From assembly GCF_964340395.1 (NCBI RefSeq), contig NC_135570.1, positions 5,666,322 through 5,730,321 of the forward strand: a stretch of DNA of 64,000 nucleotides, in the 5' to 3' direction. The stretch is from Glandiceps talaboti. Lineage: Eukaryota; Hemichordata; Enteropneusta; Spengelidae. Position numbers and translations under genes: made by a program. The notes beneath the pieces were generated by a model. It was given only the letters and a program-made list of their open reading frames with translations, ran no database searches and had not been told where the DNA came from. Of this stretch, positions 29,691-40,662 are shown one piece after another; within the stretch, counting starts at the first letter, position 1; each line of letters begins with the position of its first letter.

Positions 29691-30589
29691 CAGTGAATTA
29701 TGCTTTTAATCGTTGTGTATTCTCTGTTATGTAGATAAATTGCAGTGTTAGTTAATCCTTGTTTTGCTGAGAATCATTTTGTTCAGGTTAGTTAGAGTTT
29801 TGTATTGCTCCATCTATCACATACAAATTATGTCCCTTTAAACATGCAACTGGCGGCGCCTGGGACCATTTTTGCATATGACTGACTGTATGTTTGGAGG
29901 TGGAGAACTTGTGATGACTCACTGGCAAGTAATCACCAAAATATAAACATTCCCTATATCTGGGTTTTTCACATGCAAATGCCGCATATTTGAATAATCC
30001 TGAATGACACATAATCTAAGCAGCTGTTTGCAGGGGAATTTGTCTCATTTGGAGAGGTTTTTTCATTCTATGAAACAAACAGACTGATTTTCAACTAATT
30101 TGTGTATCAAGCCATCCTACAACATTCATAAACAATTTGTACATGATACATGACCTGTGTTTTTCTCGGAGCACAGAAAAAATGCTGAAAACAAGACCCA
30201 GAAGCTAGTGCTCTGTACAGCAGTTTGAATTTCCTGCATTTGCATAGATTAGCCATAATCCTCGTTATATAGGGCAGTTCTGTCTTTAAGTTAATGTTCT
30301 ACTTTTAACTGAAGAGGTTTTCACAATAAAGCTGACCATGTGGTATCTCTGAAATGGTGTTGCATCATATTTCGTCATTGAATCATTTCCATATTTCATG
30401 TTATTTTCAGTGAAAGTGAAGTGTGTGTGTGGTAGCTGTGAATGCTTAGGTATGTCTTTTAATGTTCGCAAATTTGCAAGATGATTTTTAAAAGAGCATA
30501 ATCTTGGTTTATACGTTTGAGGGGCTTAATGGTTACTTCGTATTATAAGCGATCACATTAAAGATCCTATGTAGTGGTTGCCTATTTGT

Positions 30590-30860
30590 TCATCATTGCT
30601 ACCTGTGAGTAATTGTCCCTGACTGTTAGAGTCATTATGCCAGGAGTTCCCTCAAATTCGTACTCGTCTTGTGAGGGAGATATGGCTGACAAGTGATAAT
30701 GCCTATACCCATCGAGTCTGTAGAAAACTCACAGAAAAATCCCCTGTTTTCCAGTGGGATTTTAACCCTTGTCTTCCAGTGGAATTCTAATCCATGACCT
30801 CCTGGCTGCTAATCCTGAGCTCTAACCAAAGCTAAATGGGGAACTGGTTTAGTCTATGTA
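30590..30860 (-). mobile_element. tRNA-derived SINE-like element (minus strand)
   Basis: Read on the minus strand, the head (ggttagagctcaggattagc, then agccaggaggtcatgg and gattagaattcc) resembles a tRNA: a box A-like segment, an anticodon arm with paired flanks and a degenerate box B. About 200 bp of unrelated body follows. The anticodon and T arms are too degenerate for a functional tRNA. The boundaries are approximate, and assignment to a named SINE family is not possible by eye. Confidence 0.5.
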
Positions 30861-31959
30861 TATTTTTGTGAACAAAAACTGAACTTATAAAAGATAGTGG
30901 CAATTCCTCTTAGAAATAGGTGTACATATGTGAACGCCCTCTGATTTTACAGATGTAACTTTAACATTTCCCCTGAAGCTATTTCATTAGATAGAAGAGC
31001 ATCCACTCTCAATTTGCATCTGTTGTTACACCAACCATGGGAATAACAGTGGTAAAAGTCAACAGCCTGGAGAAAACGTTAATGGAAAGAAGATAAAATT
31101 ACTGTCAAAGTTGATTCAACTTAGTGGAAACATTGTCAATTAATGCAAGCTTAGGTACTCTTGTATTATATGAAATTGAAGTATACAGTGAATCGTGAAA
31201 AATTGAACTGCATCAGTGAAATAGCAGGGTATAATTCTAGAAAGGCAACAGATATGAATTGAACGTTACAGAGTCTGAGTCTGGTAGTCTGTATTTTTGA
31301 AAAGCAGTTTTAGTATGCTGGCATATTATGCCTAAAGATAATTTTTCCTACTGATAATGTGTCCCATCCACAAAAGGTAATTTCCCATATTCTTAGGATT
31401 ATGGCCAACTAGCCTTGCAAAATTTGAAGCATCCTGATCATCTTACAGACGTGTGACTATGTCTAGAAATTCTCTTAATGCAATAGCACAATCTACTACT
31501 TGCATGTTTTTGATGTACCGCATAAATATATCTTCACACACAATACGATGCATCGATCAAGATATTGTTGTTGCCATTCAAAAGAAGTTGATTGATGACG
31601 ATGACGACAAAATGAAGCACACATATTCACATCATCTTTGAACTTCAACGCACATGCTTAACCACCATGGGCTTAACTACAGCGCTAGGACACAGACTGC
31701 AAAAAACAGTTACGAACTCTGCAGCAGGCCGTGAAATCCCTTGACAATGAATGGTCATACCTTAACGTAATTGCAGTTCGCTCAAGGAGAAAGTATAGCA
31801 TATTGGTGTTCTGGGTTTTCCTCGTTTCGCATGATGACAATCAATTTGCCATCATCTGTTATCTGCCTCATTAAGATTCTAACACACGGTTCTTTCCTTT
31901 CATTACAGGTTTTGTTAAATGAGTTGGAAAATGAGCCTTCACAAACTAGATAGAATATA

Positions 31960-32610
31960 TTGATGTGAATGACATGCATTGTATAACTATCTTATTGCTG
32001 ACCACTGTTAGTGAAGAATACAAAGTTTGAGTTGAAAAATACGATAGTTAGGAATATTCTATTGCTGTCTCTCACGGCATTTAATAAAATAAAAAATCTA
32101 TGGTATCATACACTGGTGCTCTAGCTATAACTGTCTCTGAAATTGTCTGAGAGTGTCATTTTAGTGTTGGCCATGGTAACTGAGTGAAGAATATTGAGCT
32201 TGACTTATAACATGTATGACATTTACAAATTATTTACTTATCGCTGTCTCTGAAAGCATTCTGCATAAAACAAGAAAATTGTTACTACAGGAATCTAGTT
32301 GATGTGGATGACACACGATAACTAAATGAAGAAAACAGTGCTTGATTGAAAACATGTATGTATGCGTAACAAATATTCTAGCTATTGCTGTCTGTTACAG
32401 CAAAAGACACCAAGGAAATTGTTACTCCTATCAAATTAATGTGACTAACACTTTGTCTCTTTACCTCACTGCCAACCACAGTAACTAGATACTTTTATGA
32501 ATACAGAGCATGGCATGAATCTACGAATATTTCCGCTGTATCGCTATCTCCCATAGCGTTTGTCAAAATAAGCAACAGTAAGATTGATTGCTGCTGATGT
32601 TGGAATTATC
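31960..32610 (+). repeat. Degenerate satellite, about 150-180 bp unit, 4 copies
   Basis: Four diverged units share ordered blocks: gatgtgaatgaca, then ggtaactga-tgaagaata, then acatgtatgacatttac, then attgctgtctctgaaagca-tt. The units differ in length through indels. No related copy was seen elsewhere in the window. It lies close to the mirror point of the inverted duplication (about 33 kb). Confidence 0.65.
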
Positions 32611-34711
32611 TCCACCCCATTTTGATAACGTTGTTTGGTTGTCAGGTTACCAATAATACTAAATTATATTAATTTTGAAAGCATAAATTCTGTTTATGGA
32701 TAAAACATTAGGATATATAGCCCTAGAATACAATATCAGAATAGACATGTAGGGTAAGATTTGAAAAACGAACAAATTAAAGTATGTTCTACATAAATGT
32801 TTGCCCAGACCACATGGGGTTTGACAGACAGATCTAGGTGTATTGAGATTCAGTAAAGACACAAGATTCTGTCTACATTAAGGACACATTAATCTCTATT
32901 ACATGTACAGTTGCTTAGCGAATACATTCTCTACAGGCTAGGTTTCGTTGACGTGCACAGGATCAGAGAAGTAGAAAAATCAATTTAAAACCAAATGTCT
33001 TCATGTGGAAGAGATTGATGGGTAACTATTTGAGAGGCAACAGTACCATTATACCACACACAAGCCTGATTGAACACATAGAAACAGAAAATGTGGGATT
33101 GTATACCCAGAGTGTTCTACATCATGTATTGGTTCTGTGGTGCTCGAAATATGAGTCAAAATGTTCCAAATCGATAACACTTTTCCAGTTGTTTTTCATA
33201 AATTATACTTGCAGAGGTATAATTATATCACTCCCCAGTGTTGCTTCATTCTGTCAGTAAAAAATTGTTAGCTGCCGACTGATAGTGATAAGGCCTTTCA
33301 GGTCCACCATATTTTGCTTGGATGAACAAAGAACAATATATGATATCCAAGTATTGACAAACCATTCTTCACAAAAGAATCGGAATGTTGCATGTTATGA
33401 CAAAGCAGAGGTTTGCAGTCATTTAGCTCAAGAGTGGATGCTAATGTTCTCCAATTCTGCTTTTCCTTTCACTAGGTTTGAAAGATACAGTATATTGCCA
33501 TGAGCCATTCTGTTTCTCTTGACTTGGAAGTAATACACATAAGCATGACTCCCAAAAGGCTTCCTTAAATTTGAAATTAAACACTTACAGCTGAATCATC
33601 AATTTTCATACATCAATACCTGGTTGCTCATGGAAAATTTCCATCAACCTTAAATAGTGAACATAGATATATCAACGAACAAGTATGTCATGTATATTCA
33701 GACCAAAATTTGTGTAAGACATTTGATTCGACATAGGATAAAGTCAAGTGTTAACAATAACAATTAATATACCATGTCAATGTCAATGTCAATGCATCTG
33801 GTACATGCATTAAAATATTTTCTAAGTATAAGAACTGCGAACAACTGTTCTAAATATTGACAGCTGACATCCAAATTGAAAGGACCGACGACGTTTCAGA
33901 GCAACAGTGACACCCACTCACCTATCTATCTGTCCATCTTATCCATCCATACCCGCCCACTCCTATCCAATCCTTCCATCTAACCATCAATATATCTAAT
34001 AAATAATTTCCAATTGATTAAAATCATGTATGGTTGCTTAGATTTTATCAAATGTGTTGGGTAATTCAATATCATGACACACATATCCTTTAACCTTCAC
34101 TTGTACCTTTAGTAATTTGAAAATATCACAAAATCAATAATAAGAGAAGATACCCCAATAGATGTGTCAACATCTTGTGCAAACTCCTTAAAATATTATA
34201 TAGTAGTGTTCAAGGATACAAAAACAGTTTAAATTACCCTGGCAGAAAGCGTTCACTTTATATCTGGTGTCTATTCATATTGTGCGAATTTGCCCAAAGC
34301 AGCGTATTATAATATGTGTCATGCCAGAGACAGAATCTATGAAACGCAGGTGTCCCTAGAGGTGCAATTTTATTGTAGGCATTATCTATTCCTATGGTGA
34401 TACCATTTATATATTTTATGTACCGAACAGATTTTACACGATATATCAATATTACTTTTTAAAAATTGTTTTAGCTTAAAGGCAAGTGGCATAGCATGCA
34501 TTATAAGAGGTAGGTAATACAGAATTGAACATATGGAGATAGTATCAGATAACATCATGTATTCTCCAAAGATTCTTATATCTATCTGCCTTACATCTAC
34601 ACTGGGAAAATTCATTAATGGATGTACAGATACATGTCTGTTTTAAGCTAGAAATAGATATATCGGTATTTATCACCTGCATAATGCATATTACTATAAT
34701 TTAAAGAATAC
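32611..34711. other. Spacer centre: no gene recognised
   Basis: This AT-rich stretch contains the centre of symmetry of the B arms (about 33 kb). I see no palindrome at the centre itself. A C-rich low-complexity patch lies at 33910-33980. Open frames of 60-85 codons (for example 33003-33260 plus and 34382-34615 minus) show no recognisable domain. Confidence 0.45.
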
Positions 34712-35108
34712 AGCTAAAATGATGTAGGTTTGGTGTTTCACTGATCTGACATGACATTTAATACACATTCTCAGACAACTGAGACCGTAACGCAAAAGAA
34801 ACAATTACATAGGTACTGTGCATAGTGGGGATGTAGAAGCAGTCAAGTTTAAATGTTGATTTTCAGTTCGAAAATAAACAATTGCAGCCATTAAATTCAT
34901 CAAGTCCATGTGTAATATTTTCATTAGGAGCCTGATTTTACTGCACTGTGAAAGAATAGCAATGCTTATCAGTGTTCAATGCGATTGGGCACTTCATCCT
35001 GCTGTGTTTATTGTGTCTCTGCTATTGATAGTCTAGAGTTGAAATATATCTTTGTGTCAAAAACATAGTGTCCCATGAGTGAAACACCAAGCCTGCATCG
35101 TTTTAGCT
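34712..35108. mobile_element. MITE-like element with 34-bp terminal inverted repeats
   Basis: The left end 34712-34745 (agctaaaatgatgtaggttt onward) and right end 35075-35108 are inverted repeats matching at 30 of 34 positions. The element is 397 bp, has no open frame for a transposase and is flanked by TA-containing sequence. A diverged relative lies at about 44390-44685. The interior conserved with that relative includes the segment around cactgtgaaagaatagca and the 3' part around gtgtctctgctattgatag. Confidence 0.75.
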
Positions 35109-35613
35109 ATATCTGTCTGTGAAATAATAATATTTCAAAGTCTTGTTTTCTGATGTTTTGATTTTTAAGGAGATTATATTACTTTATTTCCACTACTAGG
35201 ATTAAACAGTTTAACTGAAATTGTAAATGACTACACAACAAAATATAATGATCAGATGTGGTAATAAAGATGAAAATACTTCACAAAGACAACTTATCGA
35301 GTTTGGCCTCACTCAATGATGAATAGACAACATATACAAATTTACAACCAGAAGACCATGATACTGAGTTTAATACTATGCGATGATACAAAATAAAAAA
35401 TATTAATAAGAAAATGACATCTATTAGTGACTAAGGAGGTAATTCTTGAAGTCTGATTGCAGATTTCTCCAATATGTGATATGTGTATACGTTATATCTG
35501 CTTTAATGACCTACAAACTATTAGATATAAATACAGATAATGGAACACTGCCTACATATTCTTTAGGTAGGATGATGTTGGCAATCAAAGACACAATATG
35601 TGCAACTTTTTTA

Positions 35614-35880
35614 GGGATGTCGGTGGCCGAGTGGTTAAACCACTTGCCTCTTATCACTTCAGTCGGGTTTCAAACCCATTCAGGGTTTGATTAAATTTAC
35701 CACACTGTGAGTAAGAAGAGTGTCATTCAGTCTGATACTACTGAAAAATGCAGGCATCCCCGGTACTCCGGTTTGCTCCTGCAGTAACACTGAACCAATG
35801 AGGGGTGGCCGTCACTGGACTTCTTGGGACACACATGTTTATATATTTAAAAAACTATCCAGTATAAATAAAGATTTATT
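35614..35880 (+). mobile_element. tRNA-derived SINE with conserved-looking core
   Basis: The 5' head has a good box A (tggccgagtgg, 35624-35634) and box B (gggtttcaaaccc, 35665-35677), spaced as in a Ser/Leu-type tRNA. The arms do not fold into a full cloverleaf. A body follows containing ccggtactccggtttgctcc and gggtggccgtcactggac, then an A/T-rich tail with aataaagattt. Head, body and tail are the standard SINE arrangement. The body resembles the kind of core shared by broadly distributed animal SINE superfamilies, but I cannot confirm which. Confidence 0.7.
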
Positions 35881-36151
35881 ATAACTAGATATATTTCTTA
35901 GGAGGCTTCTTTAGGATGTATGGTATTTAAACAGATTGAGTGTGAAATATTGTAGAAAGTGTCTGTTTGTGGTTATCAACATGAGCAAATACAAAAATGA
36001 GATATGCTATTACATCTTCAATTTATACAAGTAGAAGTACTTAGACGAACGTGATATGTATGCACAAATGTACTAACTATCTTAGCATGTATGCATAGCA
36101 TCTGAAACTATTCAACAAAAAAGAAAAAATCACAATAATTATAGTTTATGT

Positions 36152-36310
36152 TAATGTATTTATATAGTACTTTCCCCATTCTGATCGCAGCCCTTTGCAA
36201 CTATTTCCCCTGACACGTACCTATAGCGGTACGACGACTTTGTTAATTACTTCCTCAACTCCCTGGGGAGCACACAATTCATTGCGGTCTCTGTAGTAAA
36301 GCTAAATGCA
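36152..36310 (+). repeat. Dispersed repeat copy, related to 57330-57480
   Basis: Starting at tttatatagtactttcccca, this segment aligns with tttatatagtgtttcccact at 57336, sharing in order the ctttgcaa/ctttacaa block, tatt-cccctg-ca, a tatagcgg/tatagtga block and ac-ac. It is a diverged member of an interspersed repeat; the class is unknown. The (CATA)n microsatellite lies downstream at 36907. Confidence 0.5.
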
Positions 36311-36906
36311 ATCCTGAAGATATGCTTGGTCTGTTGATACAAGTATTTAATGCTTGGGAGTAAATTGAAATTGGTGTACAAGAGGTACACATACAAGCTC
36401 TCTCATAAAATCGATGTGTTAATTATCTCGGCATTGTATCCAAAGTTGTTCATAGGTTAGTCAACAATCATGAAGATTTATTTGGTCTATTTATTGTAAA
36501 ATGATACCCCATTTAATCCTTGAAAGTAATTAGAAATTTAATAAGTTTAAGAGAGTATCAAATTATCCACTGAACGCTGTAATAAAACTCTTTTTGTTAA
36601 AAGTATCACATGGCTCTTTGACAACAGCTGCACAATCAGACATCTAGCATCTCATACAATTGATTTCTAAGATCAATAAAATGTTTGCTTTCTTCAAACA
36701 ATTGGAAAGATGAGACAAGGTTATAAACGGAAAGCATATTCAATGTTAAAACTGTTATAGTTGATACGTTTGGTAAAGGCACGTTAAGTTTAACAACATA
36801 TGGATTACACGACTTTAATATTTTTCAGACCATAAAGGAAGTCATCCTTTCAATGTGGGAAATATTTCAATGTAGGAACACAACTTAACGTCATTTAGTC
36901 ACAGTC

Positions 36907-36990
36907 ACATACATACATATATACGTTGATACACACACACACATACATAAATACATACATGTACATACATACATACATACATACATACAT
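36907..36990 (+). repeat. (CATA)n/(CA)n microsatellite
   Basis: Mixed CATA and CA units with short interruptions, about 84 bp. A poly(C) run of 11 followed by poly(A) of 12 lies further on at 37316-37338. No gene is indicated in this stretch. Confidence 0.95.
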
Positions 36991-38405
36991 AATCTAAACA
37001 TTCTTGAAGGCATCTCTTCAACAGTGCGTGTGTTTTATTAGACCAAGTGTATTTTTTCACAATGTTTCATTGTGATGTTTGCTGTGGCAATGTGCATCTA
37101 AGAGAGCTTGAATTAACTTTAATAGTGTAACAAGTAGAAGATTTTCCAATATCTTTAAAGCCATTATTAATTAATCACTACTGATAAAATGATGTTCTGA
37201 TCAAACAAAATGTACAGAAAATACACATTTAGACATATCATACACAATCAATAAATACCTAATACACTCTGTACATTTCTTCATGTGTGACGACCATGAG
37301 TTCCAAAAGTTGTGTCCCCCCCCCCCAAAAAAAAAAAATGGCAGTGAATCTAACTCTTTATTCTTACTTTGTTAACACATAATCTGGATGCTTAGAAGAT
37401 TATAACTGAGAGATGTCTTTGTGTGAATAGATTCCAAATATAAGGTGATGATAAGCAAACATCACAATATGTGCTAAATAAAAAGTGCACTTAAATGGGA
37501 AGACAGACAAAAAATTAACACCCCCTAAAATAAAAATGTCTCACATTACAATAATGATACTTGAACTCATCAACTGAGACAAAAGCCAAAACACATTAAT
37601 CTAAAACAATCTGACGAAGTAAAGCCTTCTGCAACAGAGTACTGTAACTTACATGTAGTGTAACTGAAGTCATTGTAAAGAAATGTTTATGATGTGTACA
37701 TTCTTTCAACTCAGATGTGTTTAATATCACATACAAGCCTTGTCATTCAAAATGTTTAAATTGTGATCTTTTATGTTTGAGGAAGTATAATTATTTTGAT
37801 TTTTTAAAACTATGTTTAAACCCAACAATAGCTTGTGTCTCAGAAGTGTAAATAAGCCACAAACGAGTTACAAAATACGTTTACACCAACTTTAATAGTT
37901 CTCCAATTTGAATAACCTAGTTCATACTAAGTAAATTAGAAACCATCAGTATTCATACACACTTTACGATAATAGTAGCCTGTTCATAGGTTGATGTAAA
38001 CAGAATGTGGCATTTGATCTGTAGCTGTAGAAAAATGCTGGTCTATAGAAACGAGGAAACCACAGGTGTTCCGATGATTATTGTTGATTGAAGATCTTAC
38101 TGAGTTGATTTGTCTTTGATGTTGACAACACAGCGTGAAATCTGGCAATAAATTCACTTAGCAAATGGTATTGTGTTATCTCTCATCAGTAGGGAAAAGC
38201 AATTGCCATGTAAGAGTTCTTGGTTTCATTTACATTAACTGGAATTGAACAATACATGCACTAAGGATTGCCATGCAGTCTTGCTTTAAAATATGAAAGT
38301 AATTGGAACCTTTTTGAAATTAGTTTCATTTATATATTTCCAACATCAAAACGTGACGTTGCTGACATTTCTATCTTGTGCCCCTTTCCTCTCTACCGTA
38401 CCCAG

Positions 38406-38619
38406 CAACGTGACAAAACAGCAACTCAGAAAGGTCATTCTTCTGCCACAGGATACATTACTCATCAAAATGCTAATTCGTCTTCTTGATCATTGATCAC
38501 AGATCGCACGTCCATCAGAGTCAATACTACTAATTGCAACTTCTTCCTCTGTTCCTGTGGTGTTGGGTGTCATTTCAATTTCCGTTATCATGGCAGCAAT
38601 CAAACACTTTTCCTCTTAA
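38406..38619 (+). pseudogene. Relic terminal exon with membrane segment, antisense to the peptide gene (arm B2)
   Basis: A strong acceptor-like tract (cccctttcctctctaccg then tacccag) precedes 38406. The frame matching arm B1 reads a Ser/Thr/Asn-rich stretch but hits a TGA at 38488-38490 where B1 has CAA. After indels, a second open segment (38497-38619) encodes the hydrophobic stretch ILLIATSSSVPVVLGVIS and stops at TAA. B1 in turn has a stop where this copy has CAA. Complementary lesions in the two arms are what decay of one ancestral exon would give. The function of the parent gene is unknown. Confidence 0.4.
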
Positions 38620-38700
38620 TTTCACCAGATTTCAACTGATTTTTGTAAGACATGCATGTACATGTAGGCTGCGTGTGTAAGATAATAAAATGTTGTTAAA

Positions 38701-39099
38701 TCATCTGCACTGTGTTGCACAAAACTTTGAACACGCTGGCAGAGATGTCGAACAATTAGGTAGTCTACAGTACGCACAAAATTTAGGTAATGAGGTCCGA
38801 GGCTTATTCCCAGGACGAGATGAGGTAGTTGGTGGCATGGCCAGTGTCAAGTCCATTGGTTGCTCAGTAGCATTTTCAGTGTTTACGTTGTGTATCCTAT
38901 AAATGTATTGTTCCTTGTCATTGATGGGGTGAGATTTGATTGTCCATTGTTCGTATTGTGATGGCATTGTTGAGTTCATATGTTCCAGTTGCTTGGGGAA
39001 ACCATTCATATCAATTTGAAGTGGAAACGAGGCTACGAACATCATCATTAAAGACAACATGGACAAAGAGAGGAACACTTGTTGAATTATCTGTAGCAT
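38701..39099 (-). CDS. Secreted six-cysteine peptide precursor, copy 2 (arm B2)
   Basis: This mirror-image paralogue of 26312-26710 has the same 132-residue length, signal peptide, pro-region and cysteine spacing (C-x2-C-x4-C-x6-C-x3-C-x3-C, residues 108-131). The two proteins differ at 13 residues: 6, 10, 11, 19, 28, 29, 31, 32, 34, 52, 57, 59 and 103. The signal peptide here lacks Cys11 of copy 1. All residues from 104 to the end are identical. The DNA of codons 60-132 differs at only two bases, one silent, against about 18 in codons 1-59. The start was chosen as in copy 1, 11 bases inside the exon after the conserved acceptor (39111-39112). The region upstream was disturbed by a retrotransposon fragment at 39401-39786, so it is uncertain whether this copy keeps its promoter and first exon. 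Confidence 0.8.
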   Translation of the reverse strand: MLQIIQQVFLSLSMLSLMMMFVASFPLQIDMNGFPKQLEHMNSTMPSQYEQWTIKSHPINDKEQYIYRIHNVNTENATEQPMDLTLAMPPTTSSRPGNKPRTSLPKFCAYCRLPNCSTSLPACSKFCATQCR

Positions 39100-39110
39100 T
39101 TCTGTTAAAT

Positions 39111-39112
39111 CT
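39111..39112 (-). promoter_or_regulatory. Splice acceptor of the terminal coding exon (copy 2)
   Basis: On the minus strand the tract ttctctttcattttatttt, followed by tttacag, precedes the exon start atttaacagaaATG, exactly as in copy 1. Preservation of both the tract and the exon edge in diverged arms supports a real intron-exon boundary. Confidence 0.65.
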
Positions 39113-39400
39113 GTAAAAAATAAAATGAAAGAGAAAATGTTTGTGTTTATTTTCATTTGTTTCTCGCATTTTAATCCTATACTTTCCGTTGTTCCAGAAT
39201 ATCTACACTCTTTGAGGACAAACTACAGCGTTGAATTTGGCTCGTCTGCCTGACATCAGAGTTTACCTTGCTTGGGAAATGTCAATACATTTCTGCTCAG
39301 GACCAAGTTTTGTTTGATGGTTCCTTGAATCAGACAACGGCTATGCTTTGAATGATATCCAAGATCTTACAGATAATGACAGAACTCAAATATTGCAATA

Positions 39401-39786
39401 CTGTATGGGCTGCCAGTTAAAACATTGTCCTCTACAACATGCCCAAAATACGGCAGCTAGGATTGTGTCACAGATCACATCACACCGGTTCTTTCTGCTC
39501 TAGCTTCACTGGCTATATGTCCATTACAGGATTCAATACAGAGTACTACTGATCACCTGCAAGGCATTCAATATCACAACTCCTGGTTACATTGCTGACT
39601 TGATTAACAGTAAACCTGCAACTTGTTCACTTCGCTCAAATAACAAAAGCCTACTTCATGTACAGTACCCCGATATGGTGAGCATGCGTTCTTGCGAGCA
39701 GCACCAGTCTTATGGAACAGTATAATACCACTTTAACTTTGTTCTTCATCGATAAATTCAAGAAGGATATCAAGACACATCTATAG
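39401..39786 (+). pseudogene. L2/CR1-like non-LTR reverse transcriptase, decayed C-terminal fragment
   Basis: Translation in shifting frames gives, in order, LYGLPVKTL, LQHAQNTAARIVSQ, LHWLYVHYRIQYRVLLITCK, a segment with PGYIADLI and finally FIDKFKKDIKTHL followed by a stop. This order is characteristic of the region after the catalytic palm in L2/CR1-type elements. At least one internal stop (in the codon before LHWL) and two frameshifts make it inactive. The 5' part is absent, as expected of a truncated insertion. It sits about 300 bp upstream of copy 2 of the peptide gene and has no counterpart in B1. Confidence 0.8.
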
Positions 39787-40575
39787 TATTTGCAAGAGCT
39801 TTCTAACTTTTTACAATGACCTACTATTGTTCCTGGACATTGCACTTAATATGTTTTCTTGATAGAGTAAGCACAAAATGTCAAGGACAACTGGTACCAA
39901 CAGAGTACATTGTACCAGTGCTCTGTGTACCTAGTTTACTGGTGACTTCATGTAGTATGCTAATTGCTGATGTTAAAGTGAATGAGGCATGTCAGTAGTT
40001 GTTTGTTTTGGGTTTGAAGTTTTCTATGCATGTGCAAAAAAATTGTCAGATTCCACAGGTGAAACTTCAAGCAACTTTGTTTTGGTTGTATTAACCTATC
40101 GTAATCCAGCAAATATTAATAAGTAATTAGCCCTCCATAGTCTGCTGAAAGTAAAGCTTCAGTGGAGCTGTGCATTCAAATGGTCTTTTCTATATAGTAA
40201 ACTGCACACGTAGAACACTCCACTGCCTCATTTTCATGAGGGAACAAAAACAGCCTTTCAGATAAAAGGAGTAACGGCAATGGATGAACAATAACACATG
40301 CCAGCGAGGCCAATAAAATTTTTTTGCTTGCCCAAGGGACAGCTCTCTTTACCTAAATTTTGACGGTGCCCAAGCAGAACTTGAAGACGCAATTGCTAAT
40401 ATTTTTTTTATAATATCAACCATGCATTCAAAGCCTTATCAAGCAAACAATGCCACTGAAAAAGCCTCCATTACAGATATGGCAGTGTAATTTTGGTTAG
40501 TGAAGTGATAAGCTTGGCGAATGAGTAATATCACAAAAAATAATTTTTTGGCTTTCGGTGTAGGCTTTGACCACC

Positions 40576-40662
40576 GGCATCATCATCATGATCACCATCC
40601 CTTGGGAAGGTAATAAATTGTTCTATTGCTGCCATTATAATGTGTTATTATTTAAATTATTG
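40576..40662 (+). repeat. Dispersed repeat related to 9943-10020 and 25686-25812
   Basis: It contains gatcaccatcccttgggaag followed by taataaattg, matching the A1 copy and the reverse complement of the B1 foldback element. It occupies the position mirrored to the B1 element, but only one side of the foldback is recognisable. Confidence 0.55.

Noticed and set aside
35614-35690. Candidate functional tRNA gene
   Set aside because: Box A and box B are present, but the acceptor and anticodon arms do not pair and the sequence runs into a SINE body and tail.
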